DNA of 64,000 bases from Methylopila sp. 73B (GTDB lineage Bacteria; Pseudomonadota; Alphaproteobacteria; Rhizobiales; Methylopilaceae): assembly GCF_000526315.1 (NCBI RefSeq), contig NZ_JAFV01000001.1, positions 434,001-498,000 on the forward strand, written 5' to 3'. A model generated the notes under the pieces. The model did no database searches. It saw only the letters and a program-made list of their open reading frames with translations, and had not been told where the DNA came from. Below, one piece after another: positions 9,160 to 18,014 of this stretch (positions are counted from its first letter, which is position 1; each line of letters starts with the position of its first letter). Position numbers and translations under genes: made by a program.

Positions 9160-10124
9160 TGCGCGGCCTCCGCTGTCTTGATGGTCACGACCGCGTCCTG
9201 AACCACGATCGGTTTGGGAAGAAGCTTCAGTTCGAGGAAGGCGTCGGCGATGCGCTGCTGGGCGGCGATCACCTCCGGCTTGAGCGGGCCGACGCCGAGG
9301 CCGAGGCGCGAGATCGCGGTGGTGAGCAGCGGCGCCGGAATGCCGACCAGCGGCGACAGCTCCTCGGCGGCCGCCTTCGGGTCCTCGGCGACCCAGTCCT
9401 CGACCTTGCGCAGCTCGGCCAGCACGACGGCGAGCACGTCCTCGTTGTCCTTCACGTAGTCGCGCGAGCTCAGGAAGAACTGGTGGTTCTCGACGATTCC
9501 CTCGCCGGTGGTCAGCACGCGCGCGCCGGCGACTTCGGCCGCGGCGAAGAAGGGATCCCACACCGACCAGGCGTCGACCTTGCCGCTCTCGAACGCCGAA
9601 CGGGCGTCGGCGGGGGTGAGGAAGGAGAGCTTGACGTCGCCGTAGGACACGCTGGCCTTCTCGAGCGCCTTGACCAGCAGGTAGTGGCTGTTCGAGCCCT
9701 TGGCGACGGCGATGTTCTTGCCCTTCAGATCCGCGAGCGTCTGAAGGGTGCTGCCCTTCGGCACGAGGACCGCCTCGGCCTTCGGCGACGGCGGGTCGTA
9801 GGCGACGTAAGTCAGCTTCGTGCTGGCGGCCTGGGCGAAGATCGGCGGCGCTTCGCCTGTGGTGCCGAAGTCGATCGCGCCCGCGTTGACCGCCTCGAGC
9901 AGCGGCGGGCCGAACTGGAACTCCGACCACTTCACGGTGACGCCGAGCGGCTTCAGCTTCTCTTCGAGCGATCCCTTGCCCTTGAGCAGGATGAGGGTGC
10001 CGTACTTCTGGAACCCGATGCGCAGCGTGCGCTCGGCGGCGTCGGCGGCGGTGGCCGCGCCGAGCGAGGCGAGGAGCAGGGCGGCCGCGAGCGTTCTGCC
10101 CGCGCGAAGACCGATGGAGGACAT
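9156..10124 (-). CDS. ssuA: aliphatic sulfonate ABC transporter substrate-binding protein (second copy)
   Basis: A 322-aa periplasmic solute-binding protein with a Sec signal peptide ([27 protein letters not shown] split near Ala-Asp-Ala). The mature part starts [18 protein letters not shown] and has the SsuA-type segments [30 protein letters not shown] and [16 protein letters not shown]. It delivers sulfonates to the SsuBC permease. This is the second SsuA of the operon; the first (12384-13343) is clearly paralogous but well diverged. It sits between ssuE and ssuD, 46 bases after ssuE, and its stop overlaps the ssuD start. Confidence 0.93.
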   Translation of the reverse strand: MSSIGLRAGRTLAAALLLASLGAATAADAAERTLRIGFQKYGTLILLKGKGSLEEKLKPLGVTVKWSEFQFGPPLLEAVNAGAIDFGTTGEAPPIFAQAASTKLTYVAYDPPSPKAEAVLVPKGSTLQTLADLKGKNIAVAKGSNSHYLLVKALEKASVSYGDVKLSFLTPADARSAFESGKVDAWSVWDPFFAAAEVAGARVLTTGEGIVENHQFFLSSRDYVKDNEDVLAVVLAELRKVEDWVAEDPKAAAEELSPLVGIPAPLLTTAISRLGLGVGPLKPEVIAAQQRIADAFLELKLLPKPIVVQDAVVTIKTAEAAQ

Positions 10125-10170
10125 TTCGAGGGTTCCTGAAGCGTAAGAGACCGAGACGGTGGTGCGGGGA

Positions 10171-10722
10171 TCAGGCGGCGATCGCGGCGGGGCGCGCGAG
10201 GGCGCCCGCGGCTTCGGCGATCAGGTTGTCGACGCGACGGGCGACGCCCTCGTTGACCACCCGGCCGTCGACGATGTCGCGGTCGACGACGAAGACGGCG
10301 GTCGGCAAGGTGTGGGCGTCGAACGAGCCGAACAGCGGCCGGAGCTGGTGCTCGACCGAGAGCGCGTGGCGGTCCGAGCCGCCGGTCGCGAGCAGGGCCA
10401 CGGGCACGCCGGCCAGCGCCTTGTAGTCGACAAGGTCGATCAGGTGCTTGAAGAAGCCGGTGTAGGAGCCCTTGTAGACCGGCGAGCCGGCGACGATTAG
10501 GTCGGCGCTTTCGATGGCCTTGAGGGCGGCTTCAAGCGCCGGCGAGGCGGCCGCGCGGCTGAAGGCCTGGCCGAGGTCGGGGCCGATCTCGGCCACGTCG
10601 ATCAGCGTGACGGCGCCGCCGGAGCGGGACTGGACGCGGCCCGCGACGTCCTCGACGAGCCGGCGGGTGCGCGACGGTTGGGACAGGCTGCCGGTGATCG
10701 CGACGATGGACTTGCGGCTCAT
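10171..10722 (-). CDS. ssuE: NADPH-dependent FMN reductase
   Basis: A 183-aa flavodoxin-like FMN reductase. It begins [22 protein letters not shown], the phosphate-binding loop of the NADPH-dependent FMN reductase family, and contains the conserved [20 protein letters not shown] segment. In the ssu pathway it supplies FMNH2 to the SsuD monooxygenase. ATG at 10720-10722 overlaps the ssuB stop by four bases (ATGA), so the two are translationally coupled. Confidence 0.93.
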   Translation of the reverse strand: MSRKSIVAITGSLSQPSRTRRLVEDVAGRVQSRSGGAVTLIDVAEIGPDLGQAFSRAAASPALEAALKAIESADLIVAGSPVYKGSYTGFFKHLIDLVDYKALAGVPVALLATGGSDRHALSVEHQLRPLFGSFDAHTLPTAVFVVDRDIVDGRVVNEGVARRVDNLIAEAAGALARPAAIAA

Positions 10723-11600
10723 GCGTAGACCTCCTGGCGCGCGCGCACCGGCGCGTCCTTGGCGTCGCCTGCGCGGGCGCCGGTGTTGAACAGCTGGTCG
10801 AGGATGATCCCCTCGAGTCGGGCGAGCTCGGGCGAGCCGCGGCGCCGAGGGCGGGGCAGGTCGACGGCGAGGTCGAGCGCGATGGCGCCGTCCTCGACGA
10901 GCACCACGCGGTCGGCGAGCGCGAGCGCCTCCGACACGTCGTGGGTCACGAGCACGGCGGTGAAGCCCTGCTCGCGCCAGATGCGCTCGACCAGCGCCTG
11001 CATCTCGATCCGGGTCAGCGCGTCGAGCGCGCCGAGCGGCTCGTCGAGCGCCAGCAGGCGCGGATGGCTGACGAGCGCGCGGGCGAGCGCCACGCGTTGC
11101 TTCTGGCCGCCAGACAGGGCGGAGGGCCATTCGCCGGCGCGGTCGGCAAGCCCGACCTCGGCGAGCGCGGCCTGCGCCGCCGCGCGGGCGGCGGCCTTGT
11201 CCGAGCGGTCGCCCACGCCGACGACGACGTTGTCGAGCACGCTGGCCCACGGCAGCAGCCGCGGCTCCTGGAACATGATGCGCGCCGACCGCACGTTCGG
11301 GGCCGCGTCCGCCACCCGAACGTCGCCGGAGGTCGGCGCTTCGAGGCCGAGGATCGTGCGCAGCAGGGTGGACTTCCCGCAGCCGCTCTTGCCGACCACG
11401 GCGACGAACTGGCCGGCGGGGATGTGCAGATCCACACCCTTCAGCACGGGCTTCGAGCCGAAAGCCTTCGACAGGCCGCGCAAGGTGACGGTGGCGCCCT
11501 GGCCGCCGGAGGCGAAGCGGTTCGCGGCGTCGGCGCGGCGTTCCGAGAGCGGCGAGAAGGCCGCAGCGAAGCCGCGGGAGGACAACGTGCGTGCGGTCAT
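10719..11600 (-). CDS. ssuB: sulfonate ABC transporter ATP-binding protein
   Basis: A 293-aa ABC ATPase. Walker A is [13 protein letters not shown], the Q-loop region is [16 protein letters not shown], the signature [15 protein letters not shown], Walker [13 protein letters not shown] and the H-loop [10 protein letters not shown]. The pattern is of the nitrate/sulfonate/taurine importer ATPases. It energises uptake through SsuC. It starts 12 bases after ssuC ends and overlaps ssuE by four bases. An N-terminal extension of about 40 residues precedes the ATPase domain. Confidence 0.95.
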   Translation of the reverse strand: MTARTLSSRGFAAAFSPLSERRADAANRFASGGQGATVTLRGLSKAFGSKPVLKGVDLHIPAGQFVAVVGKSGCGKSTLLRTILGLEAPTSGDVRVADAAPNVRSARIMFQEPRLLPWASVLDNVVVGVGDRSDKAAARAAAQAALAEVGLADRAGEWPSALSGGQKQRVALARALVSHPRLLALDEPLGALDALTRIEMQALVERIWREQGFTAVLVTHDVSEALALADRVVLVEDGAIALDLAVDLPRPRRRGSPELARLEGIILDQLFNTGARAGDAKDAPVRARQEVYA

Positions 11601-11612
11601 GCGGATCGTCCT

Positions 11613-12380
11613 TCAGCGGGCGAGGTAGGCGGGGTGCCAGGAGAGGGTCGTGCGCTCGAGCCAGCGGGCGACGCTGTCGGCCAGCTTTCCGAGCAGGGCG
11701 TAGATGAGGATCGACAGCACCACGACGTCGACCAGCATGAACTCGCGGGCGTTCATGGCCATGTAGCCGAGGCCCGAGGAGGCCGAGATCGTCTCGGCGA
11801 CGATCAGCGTCAGCCACATGATGCCGAGCGCGTAGCGCAGGCCGACGAAGATCGAGGGCAGGGCGCCCGGCAGCACGACGCGGAAGAACAGCTCGCGGCT
11901 CGTCATGCCGTAGGCCCGGCCCATCTCGACGAGCTGGGCGTCGACGGTCCGCACGCCGTGCAGCGTGTTCAGATAGATCGGGAATGACACGCCCAGCGCC
12001 ACGAGGAAGATCTTGGCGGTCTCGTCGATGCCGAACCACAGGATGACCAGCGGGATCATCGCAAGGTGCGGGATGGTCCGGATCATCTGCAGCGTCGGGT
12101 CGGTCAGCCGCTCGGAGAGCTTGGACAGGCCGTTGGCGAGACCGAAGGCGAAGCCGATGCCGCCGCCGATCAGGAAGCCGACGCCGGCGCGCCAGGCGCT
12201 GATGGCGATGTTGCTCCAGAGCTCGCCCGAGGCGCCGAGCCGCCAGCCGGCGGCCACCACGTCGGTCGGCGCCGGCAGCACTTCAGGCGGCAGTTCGCCG
12301 AGCAGGGACAGGCCCTGCCACACGACGATCAGCCCGACGGGAATGACGAAGGCCAGCAGGTTTTTGGCGTCGAAGCGCAT
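11613..12380 (-). CDS. ssuC: sulfonate ABC transporter permease
   Basis: A 255-aa inner-membrane protein of the BPD_transp_1 family with about six membrane segments. The first is LAFVIPVGLIVVWQGLSLLG. The cytoplasmic EAA-loop, contacting the ATPase, is VEMGRAYGMTSRELFFRVVLPGALPSI. It forms the channel of the sulfonate importer together with SsuB. It follows the first ssuA copy by only 3 bases. Confidence 0.94.
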   Translation of the reverse strand: MRFDAKNLLAFVIPVGLIVVWQGLSLLGELPPEVLPAPTDVVAAGWRLGASGELWSNIAISAWRAGVGFLIGGGIGFAFGLANGLSKLSERLTDPTLQMIRTIPHLAMIPLVILWFGIDETAKIFLVALGVSFPIYLNTLHGVRTVDAQLVEMGRAYGMTSRELFFRVVLPGALPSIFVGLRYALGIMWLTLIVAETISASSGLGYMAMNAREFMLVDVVVLSILIYALLGKLADSVARWLERTTLSWHPAYLAR

Positions 12381-12383
12381 GGC

Positions 12384-13343
12384 TCAGGCTCCCGCGGTCC
12401 AGACCGCGTCGGCGACCACCACCGGCGTCGGGATCAGACCGAGCCGGTGGAAACGGTCGGCGTTGGCCTGCTGGGTCGCGACGACGTCCGGCGTCACGGT
12501 CCGCACGGCGTAGCCGGTGCGGGTCTGGGCGCGGCGCTGCGCCTCGGGCGGAGTCTTGGTGGCGGCGGCGAAGAGATCGGCCACTTCGTCCTTGTGGGCG
12601 TCGGCCCAGACGCCGACGCGGGCGAACTCGTCGATCACGGCCTTCAGCAGCGCTGGGTTCTCGGTCGCGAAGCCGCGGTTGGCGAGGGTGAAGCCGTTCT
12701 GCGGTCCGACGTCGTCGCTCGAGGCGAGCACGCGGGCGCCGAGCGTCTGCTCGGCGATGGCGAAGAACGGGTCCCACACCGCCCAGGCGTCGACCGCGCC
12801 GCGGGAGAAGGCGGCCTGTCCGTCCGCGGGCGGCAGGTAGGCGGCCGTCACATCGGCGAACGAAAGCCCTGCCTTTTCAATGAGCTGCACCGCGACGTTG
12901 TGGGCGCTGGAGCCCTTCGGGATTGCCATCCGCTTGCCCTTGAGCTCGGCGACGGAACGGAGCGGCGAGTCCTTCGGGACGAGGATCGCGGCGCCGGAAG
13001 CGGGGTAGGTCGCGGCGTAAACAAAGCGGGCGCGGGCGGCCTGGGCGAAGATCGGGGGCGCGTCGCCGGCGGTGCCGATGTCGATCGAGCCGACGTTCAA
13101 CGCCTCGAGCAGCGGCGGGCCGAAGGTGAACTCGAGCCATTCGATCGTCACGCCGTCGGCCGCGAACCGCTCTTCCAAAGCGCGGCGGGTCTTGGCGATC
13201 AGGAAGACGCCGTTCTTCTGCAGGCCGATCCGGATCGTCTTCGCGTCGGCGCGGGCGGGGCCGGCGAACGGGAGGGCGGATGCGGCGGCGAGCGCTCCGA
13301 GCGCGGTGCGGCGGGTCAACATGAGGTTAATCTCGGGTTTCAT
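12384..13343 (-). CDS. ssuA: aliphatic sulfonate ABC transporter substrate-binding protein (first copy)
   Basis: A 319-aa solute-binding protein and first gene of the ssu operon. The N-terminus LTRRTALGALAAASALPFAGPARADA looks like a twin-arginine or Sec signal. The mature region has [47 protein letters not shown] and AVDAWAVWDPFFAIAE. It shares these blocks with the other SsuA copy, yet the flanking sequence differs, suggesting different sulfonate preference (inference). An internal ATG at 13322 is an alternative start. Its promoter region is at 13473-13507. Confidence 0.93.
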   Translation of the reverse strand: MKPEINLMLTRRTALGALAAASALPFAGPARADAKTIRIGLQKNGVFLIAKTRRALEERFAADGVTIEWLEFTFGPPLLEALNVGSIDIGTAGDAPPIFAQAARARFVYAATYPASGAAILVPKDSPLRSVAELKGKRMAIPKGSSAHNVAVQLIEKAGLSFADVTAAYLPPADGQAAFSRGAVDAWAVWDPFFAIAEQTLGARVLASSDDVGPQNGFTLANRGFATENPALLKAVIDEFARVGVWADAHKDEVADLFAAATKTPPEAQRRAQTRTGYAVRTVTPDVVATQQANADRFHRLGLIPTPVVVADAVWTAGA

Positions 13344-13472
13344 GTCCGGAGCGGCGGGGCGCTCGATACGGACGGGGGCGGTTCAGGCGGAACGTAGGTC
13401 AGCGCGAAGGTCGACAGCGCATCGGATCGGGCCCTCGGCGGGGTTCGGTCGGCCGCGATCGTCGCCGCCACG

Positions 13473-13507
13473 TCGTTATAACCATCTAATTCCATAGAAC
13501 CTGTCAA
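13473..13507 (-). promoter_or_regulatory. candidate promoter/operator of the ssu operon
   Basis: Reading the minus strand towards ssuA, a perfect TTGACA (13502-13507) is followed 19 to 20 bases later by GTTATA/TTATAA inside the palindrome GTTATAAC (13475-13482). Between them lies GGTTCTATGGAATTAGATGG, with the short inverted pair TCTA/TAGA. This is an AT-rich island in a ~70% GC neighbourhood. The spacing is slightly long for a plain sigma-70 promoter, so an activator such as a Cys-type LysR regulator may act here (inference). Confidence 0.55.
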
Positions 13508-13666
13508 CATTAAATGCGGAGGCGGCCTCCGCGGGCTGTGAACCGCGTGCGACGGATGGCGGGCGCGCGCGGGCGCAGGGATGGGTTAGGAAGGAGACGA
13601 TGCGTTCGCGGCCACGAATCGCCGCCGGGCGCGCCCATCGCCATCGCTCGGCCAGGGAGGTCGTCC

Positions 13667-14953
13667 GTGCCCAATCCGCCGCCGCCGTCCCGGTCCGCCG
13701 GCTTCGGCCTGAAGCGCGTTTCCTCGGGCGTGCTAGGCTACGCCTCCGGCCTGCCGCTGCTGCTGGTCGGCAGCACCTTCGCGTTCTGGCTTCGTGAGTC
13801 GGGCGTCAGCGTGCAGGTCATCGGCCTTCTGTCCTGGGCCAGCATCGCCTACAGCCTGAAGTTCCTGATCGCGCCGGCGATGGACGCCTACAGCCTCGGG
13901 CCGCTCGGCCGGGCGCTCGGGCGGCGCCGGGCGTGGATCTTCGCGGCGCAGGTCTGCGTCGCGGCCGGGCTCGCCGCCATGGCCTTCGGCGATCCGGCGG
14001 CCAACCTTGCGCTCGCCGCCATCGGCTGCTTCGCCACCGCCGCCGCCTCCGCGACCCAGGACGCGGCCGTCGACGGCTGGCGCGTCGAGGCGGCGGGGCC
14101 GGACGAGCAGGGCCTGCTGGTCGCGGCCTACCAGCTCGGCTACCGGCTCGCGATGCTGACCGCCGGCGCCGGCGCGCTTTATCTGGCCACCGACCTCGGC
14201 TGGATCGGCGCCTACGGCGGCATGGCGGCCATCATGGCGCTGGTCGCCGCGCTGACGCTGACGATCATCCCCGCGACGGACCGCGACGCCGCGCGGCCTG
14301 AGCCCACGAGCGCCGGGTCCGCGCTCGCCGCTCCCGTGCGTGACCTCTTCGCGCTGGTCGCCGCCACGCCGCTCACGACGCTTGCGCTGATCGGCCTCTA
14401 CCGGGTGCCGGACCAGCTCGCCAACGTGATGTCGTCGCCGCTCTACAAAGACCTCGGCTTCACCAACGTCGAGATCGCCAACGTCACCAAGATCTTCGGC
14501 GTCGCGCTCGGCATCGCCGGCGCCTTCCTCGGCGGCTTCCTGTTGAAGAGCTTCAGCGTGCGGACGGTGCTGATCATGGGCATCGTCGCCTCGGCCACGA
14601 CCAACCTATTCTACACGGCGCTGTCGGCGGCAGGCCACAGCGTCGCGATGCTCACCGCCACCATCAGCTTCGACAACGTCGCCTCCGCGGTCGCGGGCAC
14701 CGCGCTCATCGCCTTCATGTCGAAGCTCGCGGCGTCCGAGTTTTCCGCGACCCGCTACGCGGTGCTGAGCTCGATCTACGCGCTGCCGGGCCATCTGCTC
14801 GCCGGCGGCTCGGGGTTCGGCGTGGCCGCGGTCGGCTATGGGCCCTACTTCGTCATCACCTTCCTGACGGGACTGCCGGCGCTCTTGCTTTGCCTGTGGC
14901 TTCCGCGCGAGAGCAGGGCGTCGACGAAGGCCGCGGCCGAAGCCGCGTCCTGA
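13667..14953 (+). CDS. AmpG-type MFS permease
   Basis: A ~428-aa membrane protein of the major facilitator superfamily, with about 12 hydrophobic segments. It resembles AmpG, the permease importing anhydro-muropeptides for recycling: GVLGYASGLPLLLVGSTFAFWLRE at the start, then FLIAPAMDAY, ATQDAAVDGWRVE and LYKDLGFTNVEIANVTKIFG. GTG at 13667 was chosen because AGGGAGG lies six bases upstream; the longer open frame from 13514 adds Arg-rich residues that do not fit. It is divergent from the ssu operon and 31 bases upstream of the Fae homologue, possibly in one transcript. Substrate is inferred from the family only. Confidence 0.85.
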   Translation: MPNPPPPSRSAGFGLKRVSSGVLGYASGLPLLLVGSTFAFWLRESGVSVQVIGLLSWASIAYSLKFLIAPAMDAYSLGPLGRALGRRRAWIFAAQVCVAAGLAAMAFGDPAANLALAAIGCFATAAASATQDAAVDGWRVEAAGPDEQGLLVAAYQLGYRLAMLTAGAGALYLATDLGWIGAYGGMAAIMALVAALTLTIIPATDRDAARPEPTSAGSALAAPVRDLFALVAATPLTTLALIGLYRVPDQLANVMSSPLYKDLGFTNVEIANVTKIFGVALGIAGAFLGGFLLKSFSVRTVLIMGIVASATTNLFYTALSAAGHSVAMLTATISFDNVASAVAGTALIAFMSKLAASEFSATRYAVLSSIYALPGHLLAGGSGFGVAAVGYGPYFVITFLTGLPALLLCLWLPRESRASTKAAAEAAS

Positions 14954-14984
14954 CGCCGTTCGAAACGTCTACGAGGAGATCCCC

Positions 14985-15533
14985 ATGTCCAACCGCATCG
15001 TCCTGCGCGCCGGCGAGGCGCTCGTCGCCGGCGGCCCTCCCGGCACCGCGGCCGAGCCCGAAGTCGTCATCGGCGAACTCGACGGTCCGGTCGGCACGGC
15101 GCTCGCGACGCTGACGGGCGACCAGGTCGCCGGCCACACCCGCGTGTTCGCGCTGCTGAACACCGACATCATGGTGCGGCCCGTGACGCTCTGCGTCTCC
15201 AAGGTCACCGTCGACAACCCGCGCTACACCAACATCCTGATGGGCACGGTGCAGTTCGCGATCGCCAACGGCGTGCTCGACGCGGTGCGCGAGGGGCTGA
15301 TCCCGAAGGAGAAGGCCAACGACCTCGGCATCATCTGCTCGGTCTGGCTCGCGCCCACCATCGTCGACGTCGAGAACCTCGACCACAAGGTCCTGTTCGA
15401 CATCCATCGCAAGGGCATGACCCAGGCGATCCGCAAGGCGATGTCGAACGAGCCGACGATCGACTGGCTGCTGGAGAACCAGGAGCGGATCACCCACAAG
15501 TATTATCAGATGGGCCTCGACGGTAAGGTCTGA
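14985..15533 (+). CDS. formaldehyde-activating enzyme (Fae) family protein
   Basis: A 182-aa protein of the Fae family, whose founder condenses formaldehyde with tetrahydromethanopterin in methylotrophs. Family features are RAGEALV at the start, VRPVTLCVSKVTVDN, GTVQFAIANGVLDAV, GLIPKEKANDLGIICSVWL and GMTQAIRKAMSNEPT. However, the histidine that acts as base in Methylobacterium Fae (His22, in AHIDL) appears replaced here (aligned AEPEV, Glu24). So it is probably one of the paralogous Fae-like proteins of uncertain role rather than the main enzyme. A good GAGGAGAT ribosome site lies upstream. Confidence 0.85.
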   Translation: MSNRIVLRAGEALVAGGPPGTAAEPEVVIGELDGPVGTALATLTGDQVAGHTRVFALLNTDIMVRPVTLCVSKVTVDNPRYTNILMGTVQFAIANGVLDAVREGLIPKEKANDLGIICSVWLAPTIVDVENLDHKVLFDIHRKGMTQAIRKAMSNEPTIDWLLENQERITHKYYQMGLDGKV

Positions 15534-15575
15534 GCCTGAGGGCGGCCGCTGCGCGCCGCCTCCGCCACCCGCGCC

Positions 15576-15663
15576 GTCATGGTCCGGCTTGACCGCACCA
15601 TCCATCTCCGACGTCGACACCGACGTCTGACGTGGGTCCTCCGCTCGAGCCGGAGGACGATGG
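15576..15663. repeat. degenerate palindromic intergenic repeat
   Basis: Contains GTCATGGTCCGGCTTGACCG at the left and GTCCTCCGCTCGAGCCGGAGGAC at the right, the latter itself a hairpin with arms GTCCTCCG and CGGAGGAC. The mix of CATGGTCCGG and CCGGAGGACGATG units resembles widespread Rhizobiales intergenic repeats. It lies between the Fae homologue and the convergent ferritin-like gene. Confidence 0.5.
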
Positions 15664-15716
15664 GGAGGGTGGCCTCCGCCGGGACGTGGACGACGCCGCG
15701 GCGGACGCCGTTTGGA

Positions 15717-16607
15717 TCAGGCGAAGGCGCCGTTGATGCCGGAGGGGAAGAAGCCGCCTTTCGCGCCGGTGGGCGACAGGTAGACGATGTTCTTCACCTG
15801 AGGGACCGAGCGGCTGAACGCGACGCCGAAGGCGTCGGTCGGAACGAGGTTCGCCTTGTTCGCCGTGCCGATCCCCTGGTCGATCTCGCTCGCGCCGTCG
15901 AGCGAGTCGCGGGCGTTCGAGATCGCCTGCGCGGCGTCGAACAGTCCGAGGCCGAACAGGATCGTGCGGATGACGCCTGCGTGGTAGGCCTCGACCGCGA
16001 GGATGCCGGCGGCGGTCTCGAGCAGCGCCTTGTTGGCGAGCAGCGGGGCCGCGCCCTTGTAGGCGGTCACGCCGACGTCCTCGAAGATGTAGGCCGCCAG
16101 CAGGAAATTGGTCTCGTTCGCGAAGGCGTCGAAGGTCTGGCCCTCGCCGATCAGGCCCGCGGCCTGGGCCGCGGCGGTGAAGCTGTCGGTCAGATTGATC
16201 GCCGGCCGCGCCACGCGCTGGGAGCCGAGGGCGCCGCGCAGCAGCTTGACGTGCTTCTCCTCGTCGTCCGCGATCTCTTCGGCGTAAAGGCGGATGTTCT
16301 TGGTGGCGAAGGTCACCTTGCGGCCGCCGATCACGCCGCCGAGGCGCCCCGTGCCGGAGATGTCGCCGCTCGCGAGGCCGCGACCGAAGGCGGCGCGGAC
16401 GTAGAACTCGGCTTCGAGATACTCGAGGTTCAGCGCGAAGTTGAGCACGTCGAGGTCGGTCGTCGCGGCGGCGGCGGGCGCAGCGCCCGTCGCGGCGAAC
16501 ACGGCGGCGCCGGCTGCGCCGAGACCGCAGGCGCGGATGAAGGCGCGGCGTCCGGCTTCGAGGTCGAGGACGGCGGGGCGCGGGGTCTTGTCGGTCGTGT
16601 GCGTCAT
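15717..16607 (-). CDS. Tat-exported ferritin-like domain protein
   Basis: A ~296-aa protein with a twin-arginine-type leader (GRRAFIRACGLGAAGAAVFAATG) and a ferritin-like four-helix domain. The helices carry LNFALNLEYLEAEFYVRAAFG, YAEEIADDEEKHVKLLRGALG, FEDVGVTAYKGAAPLL and GILAVEAYHAGVIRTILFG, placing Glu and His residues as in di-iron ferritin-like or desiccation-related proteins. I chose ATG at 16605-16607, preceded by AAGGGAG 11 bases away; the frame is open to 16667. It probably acts in the periplasm; the substrate is unknown. It follows the outer membrane protein gene on the same strand. Confidence 0.85.
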   Translation of the reverse strand: MTHTTDKTPRPAVLDLEAGRRAFIRACGLGAAGAAVFAATGAAPAAAATTDLDVLNFALNLEYLEAEFYVRAAFGRGLASGDISGTGRLGGVIGGRKVTFATKNIRLYAEEIADDEEKHVKLLRGALGSQRVARPAINLTDSFTAAAQAAGLIGEGQTFDAFANETNFLLAAYIFEDVGVTAYKGAAPLLANKALLETAAGILAVEAYHAGVIRTILFGLGLFDAAQAISNARDSLDGASEIDQGIGTANKANLVPTDAFGVAFSRSVPQVKNIVYLSPTGAKGGFFPSGINGAFA

Positions 16608-16763
16608 GGTCGGTCGGGCTCCCTTGAGGGCTTTGATCTGGCCGCGGGTCGGCGCGCGGCGTCCCACGCGGGACGCGGCGCTTTACGCAAACGAAGGCTC
16701 ACGCCGCCGCGCGGGGTCGCGCGGAGGCCAGTCGGCGAAGCCCTGCGGCTCGCGACGAAAAGG

Positions 16764-17498
16764 TCAGAACTTGTAGGCGAGGCCCGCGCGGACGAAGTGC
16801 GCGTCCTGTTCGATCTCGACCGGCTGGGTTCCGCCGACCGCGCTGCGGGACGTGAACTTCTCCTTGCCGAAGTCGACGTACTGGTACTCGGCGCGGACGA
16901 TCACGTTGTCGGTGACCGCATAGTCGACGCCGCCGCCCACGGCGTAGCCGTACCGGGTCCCGGAGGACTTCTTGCGGAAGTCGAACGGGGCCCCGAACGG
17001 GCTGTCACGCTTGAAGTCGACGTCGCCGCCGATCGCGAGGCCGCCGGTGCCGAACACCAGGATGCGATCGAAGGCGTAGCCGATCCGGCCGCGGACCGTT
17101 CCGAACAGGTCGTCGGCGTTTGCTTTGCAGGTGAAGGTGAACGGCGCGCCGTTGCCGCAGCCTTTCGACTTGCCGCCGAAGTCTCCGATCGTGACGTCCG
17201 CTTCCGCGCCGACCACGATCGCGTCGAACTGGTAGTTCACGCCGACGAACGCGGTGCCGGTCAGGCCGTCGAGCGAGTTCTTGTAGCTGAACCGGTCACC
17301 CAGCCCGCGGTTCTTCACGTCGAGGTCGCTGAAGGCGTAGCCGATCGCGCCGCCGACGTAGACGCCGCTCCAGGTGAAGCCGGACACGGCGATCGCCTCG
17401 GCGGGGGCTTCGAACGGCAGGTCGGCCGCGCGCGCCGGGACGGTCGAAGCCGCCAAGGCCGTCGCCAGAGCGAGGCATGAGGTCGTGAACAGGCGCAT
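16764..17498 (-). CDS. outer membrane beta-barrel protein (Omp25/Omp31-like)
   Basis: A 244-aa protein with a Sec signal peptide (cleavage near PARAADLP) and an eight-strand-type barrel. Marks are WSGVYVGGAIGYAFSD, GVNYQFDAIVVGAEADVTI, GTVRGRIGYAFDRILVFGTGGLAIG and YGYAVGGGVDYAVTDNVIVRAEYQYVDFG, ending in FVRAGLAYKF with a C-terminal aromatic residue. This is the OMP_b-brl/porin-like family abundant in Rhizobiales. It is the first gene of a likely two-gene unit with the ferritin-like protein, though 150 bases separate them. Function is structural or unknown. Confidence 0.9.
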   Translation of the reverse strand: MRLFTTSCLALATALAASTVPARAADLPFEAPAEAIAVSGFTWSGVYVGGAIGYAFSDLDVKNRGLGDRFSYKNSLDGLTGTAFVGVNYQFDAIVVGAEADVTIGDFGGKSKGCGNGAPFTFTCKANADDLFGTVRGRIGYAFDRILVFGTGGLAIGGDVDFKRDSPFGAPFDFRKKSSGTRYGYAVGGGVDYAVTDNVIVRAEYQYVDFGKEKFTSRSAVGGTQPVEIEQDAHFVRAGLAYKF

Positions 17499-17976
17499 GC
17501 GAAGACCCTCCAGTCAGGGCCGGTAGAATGGACCCGTCTTCGCTGCTGACAATCGCTACTTCAGTATCCTTGGAGTTGCGAAGTCGAGTCTGTGTCTAAA
17601 TCTCAACACGACTTTATAGCGTGGAATTTATGCACTGTGGATTTTGAAGAATTACGTGACGTCGGCCGAAGTAAAACTTCGCTGGGGCGGCGCGACCCCG
17701 GCCTCGCGACAGCGAAATCCGGCGATCATTGCAGACGCGCGCCAGTGAATACAGCTTCAAGTTGCGGCGGGAGGCGTTTGGTTACCTCGCGTGATCGGCG
17801 CGGCGCGTGGAAGGTTGCATCGCGCAGGGCGCCGGCCGCGGGGGATCTGCTGGATCTCGCCTGGGTTGTGCTGGCGCCGGCGCTCGCGTCATAAACCGCT
17901 TGGAAACCCGCCGGAAAAAATCGTTCGAGCGACACAACCAGAAGGGCGCTCCGCGCGTACGCGGCCGTCTCGCACG
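17499..17976. other. long intergenic region with an AT-rich core
   Basis: No convincing gene is seen in this stretch. About 17540-17680 is far less GC-rich than the surroundings and probably holds the promoter of the outer membrane protein gene (read leftwards). Small open frames exist on both strands, but they lack a ribosome site, family resemblance and normal codon use. The right part returns to high GC. Confidence 0.5.
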
Positions 17977-18007
17977 CGACGGGGCGGGTTATGGGCCCGC
18001 CCCGTCG
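17977..18007 (-). terminator. strong hairpin after the cstA-ybdD unit
   Basis: CGACGGGGCGGG (17977-17988) and CCCGCCCCGTCG (17996-18007) form a perfect 12-bp stem around a 7-base loop, just past the ybdD stop on the minus strand. No clear T-run follows, so termination is likely but not certain. Confidence 0.6.
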
Positions 18008-18014
18008 TGGCGCT

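Noticed and set aside
13514-13666. N-terminal extension of the AmpG-like permease
   Set aside because: Arg-rich and unlike the family, and a GTG with AGGGAGG at ideal spacing lies at 13667.
17592-17894. 100-codon frame in the long intergenic gap
   Set aside because: No ribosome site, no recognisable domain, mixed low and high GC segments; likely chance.
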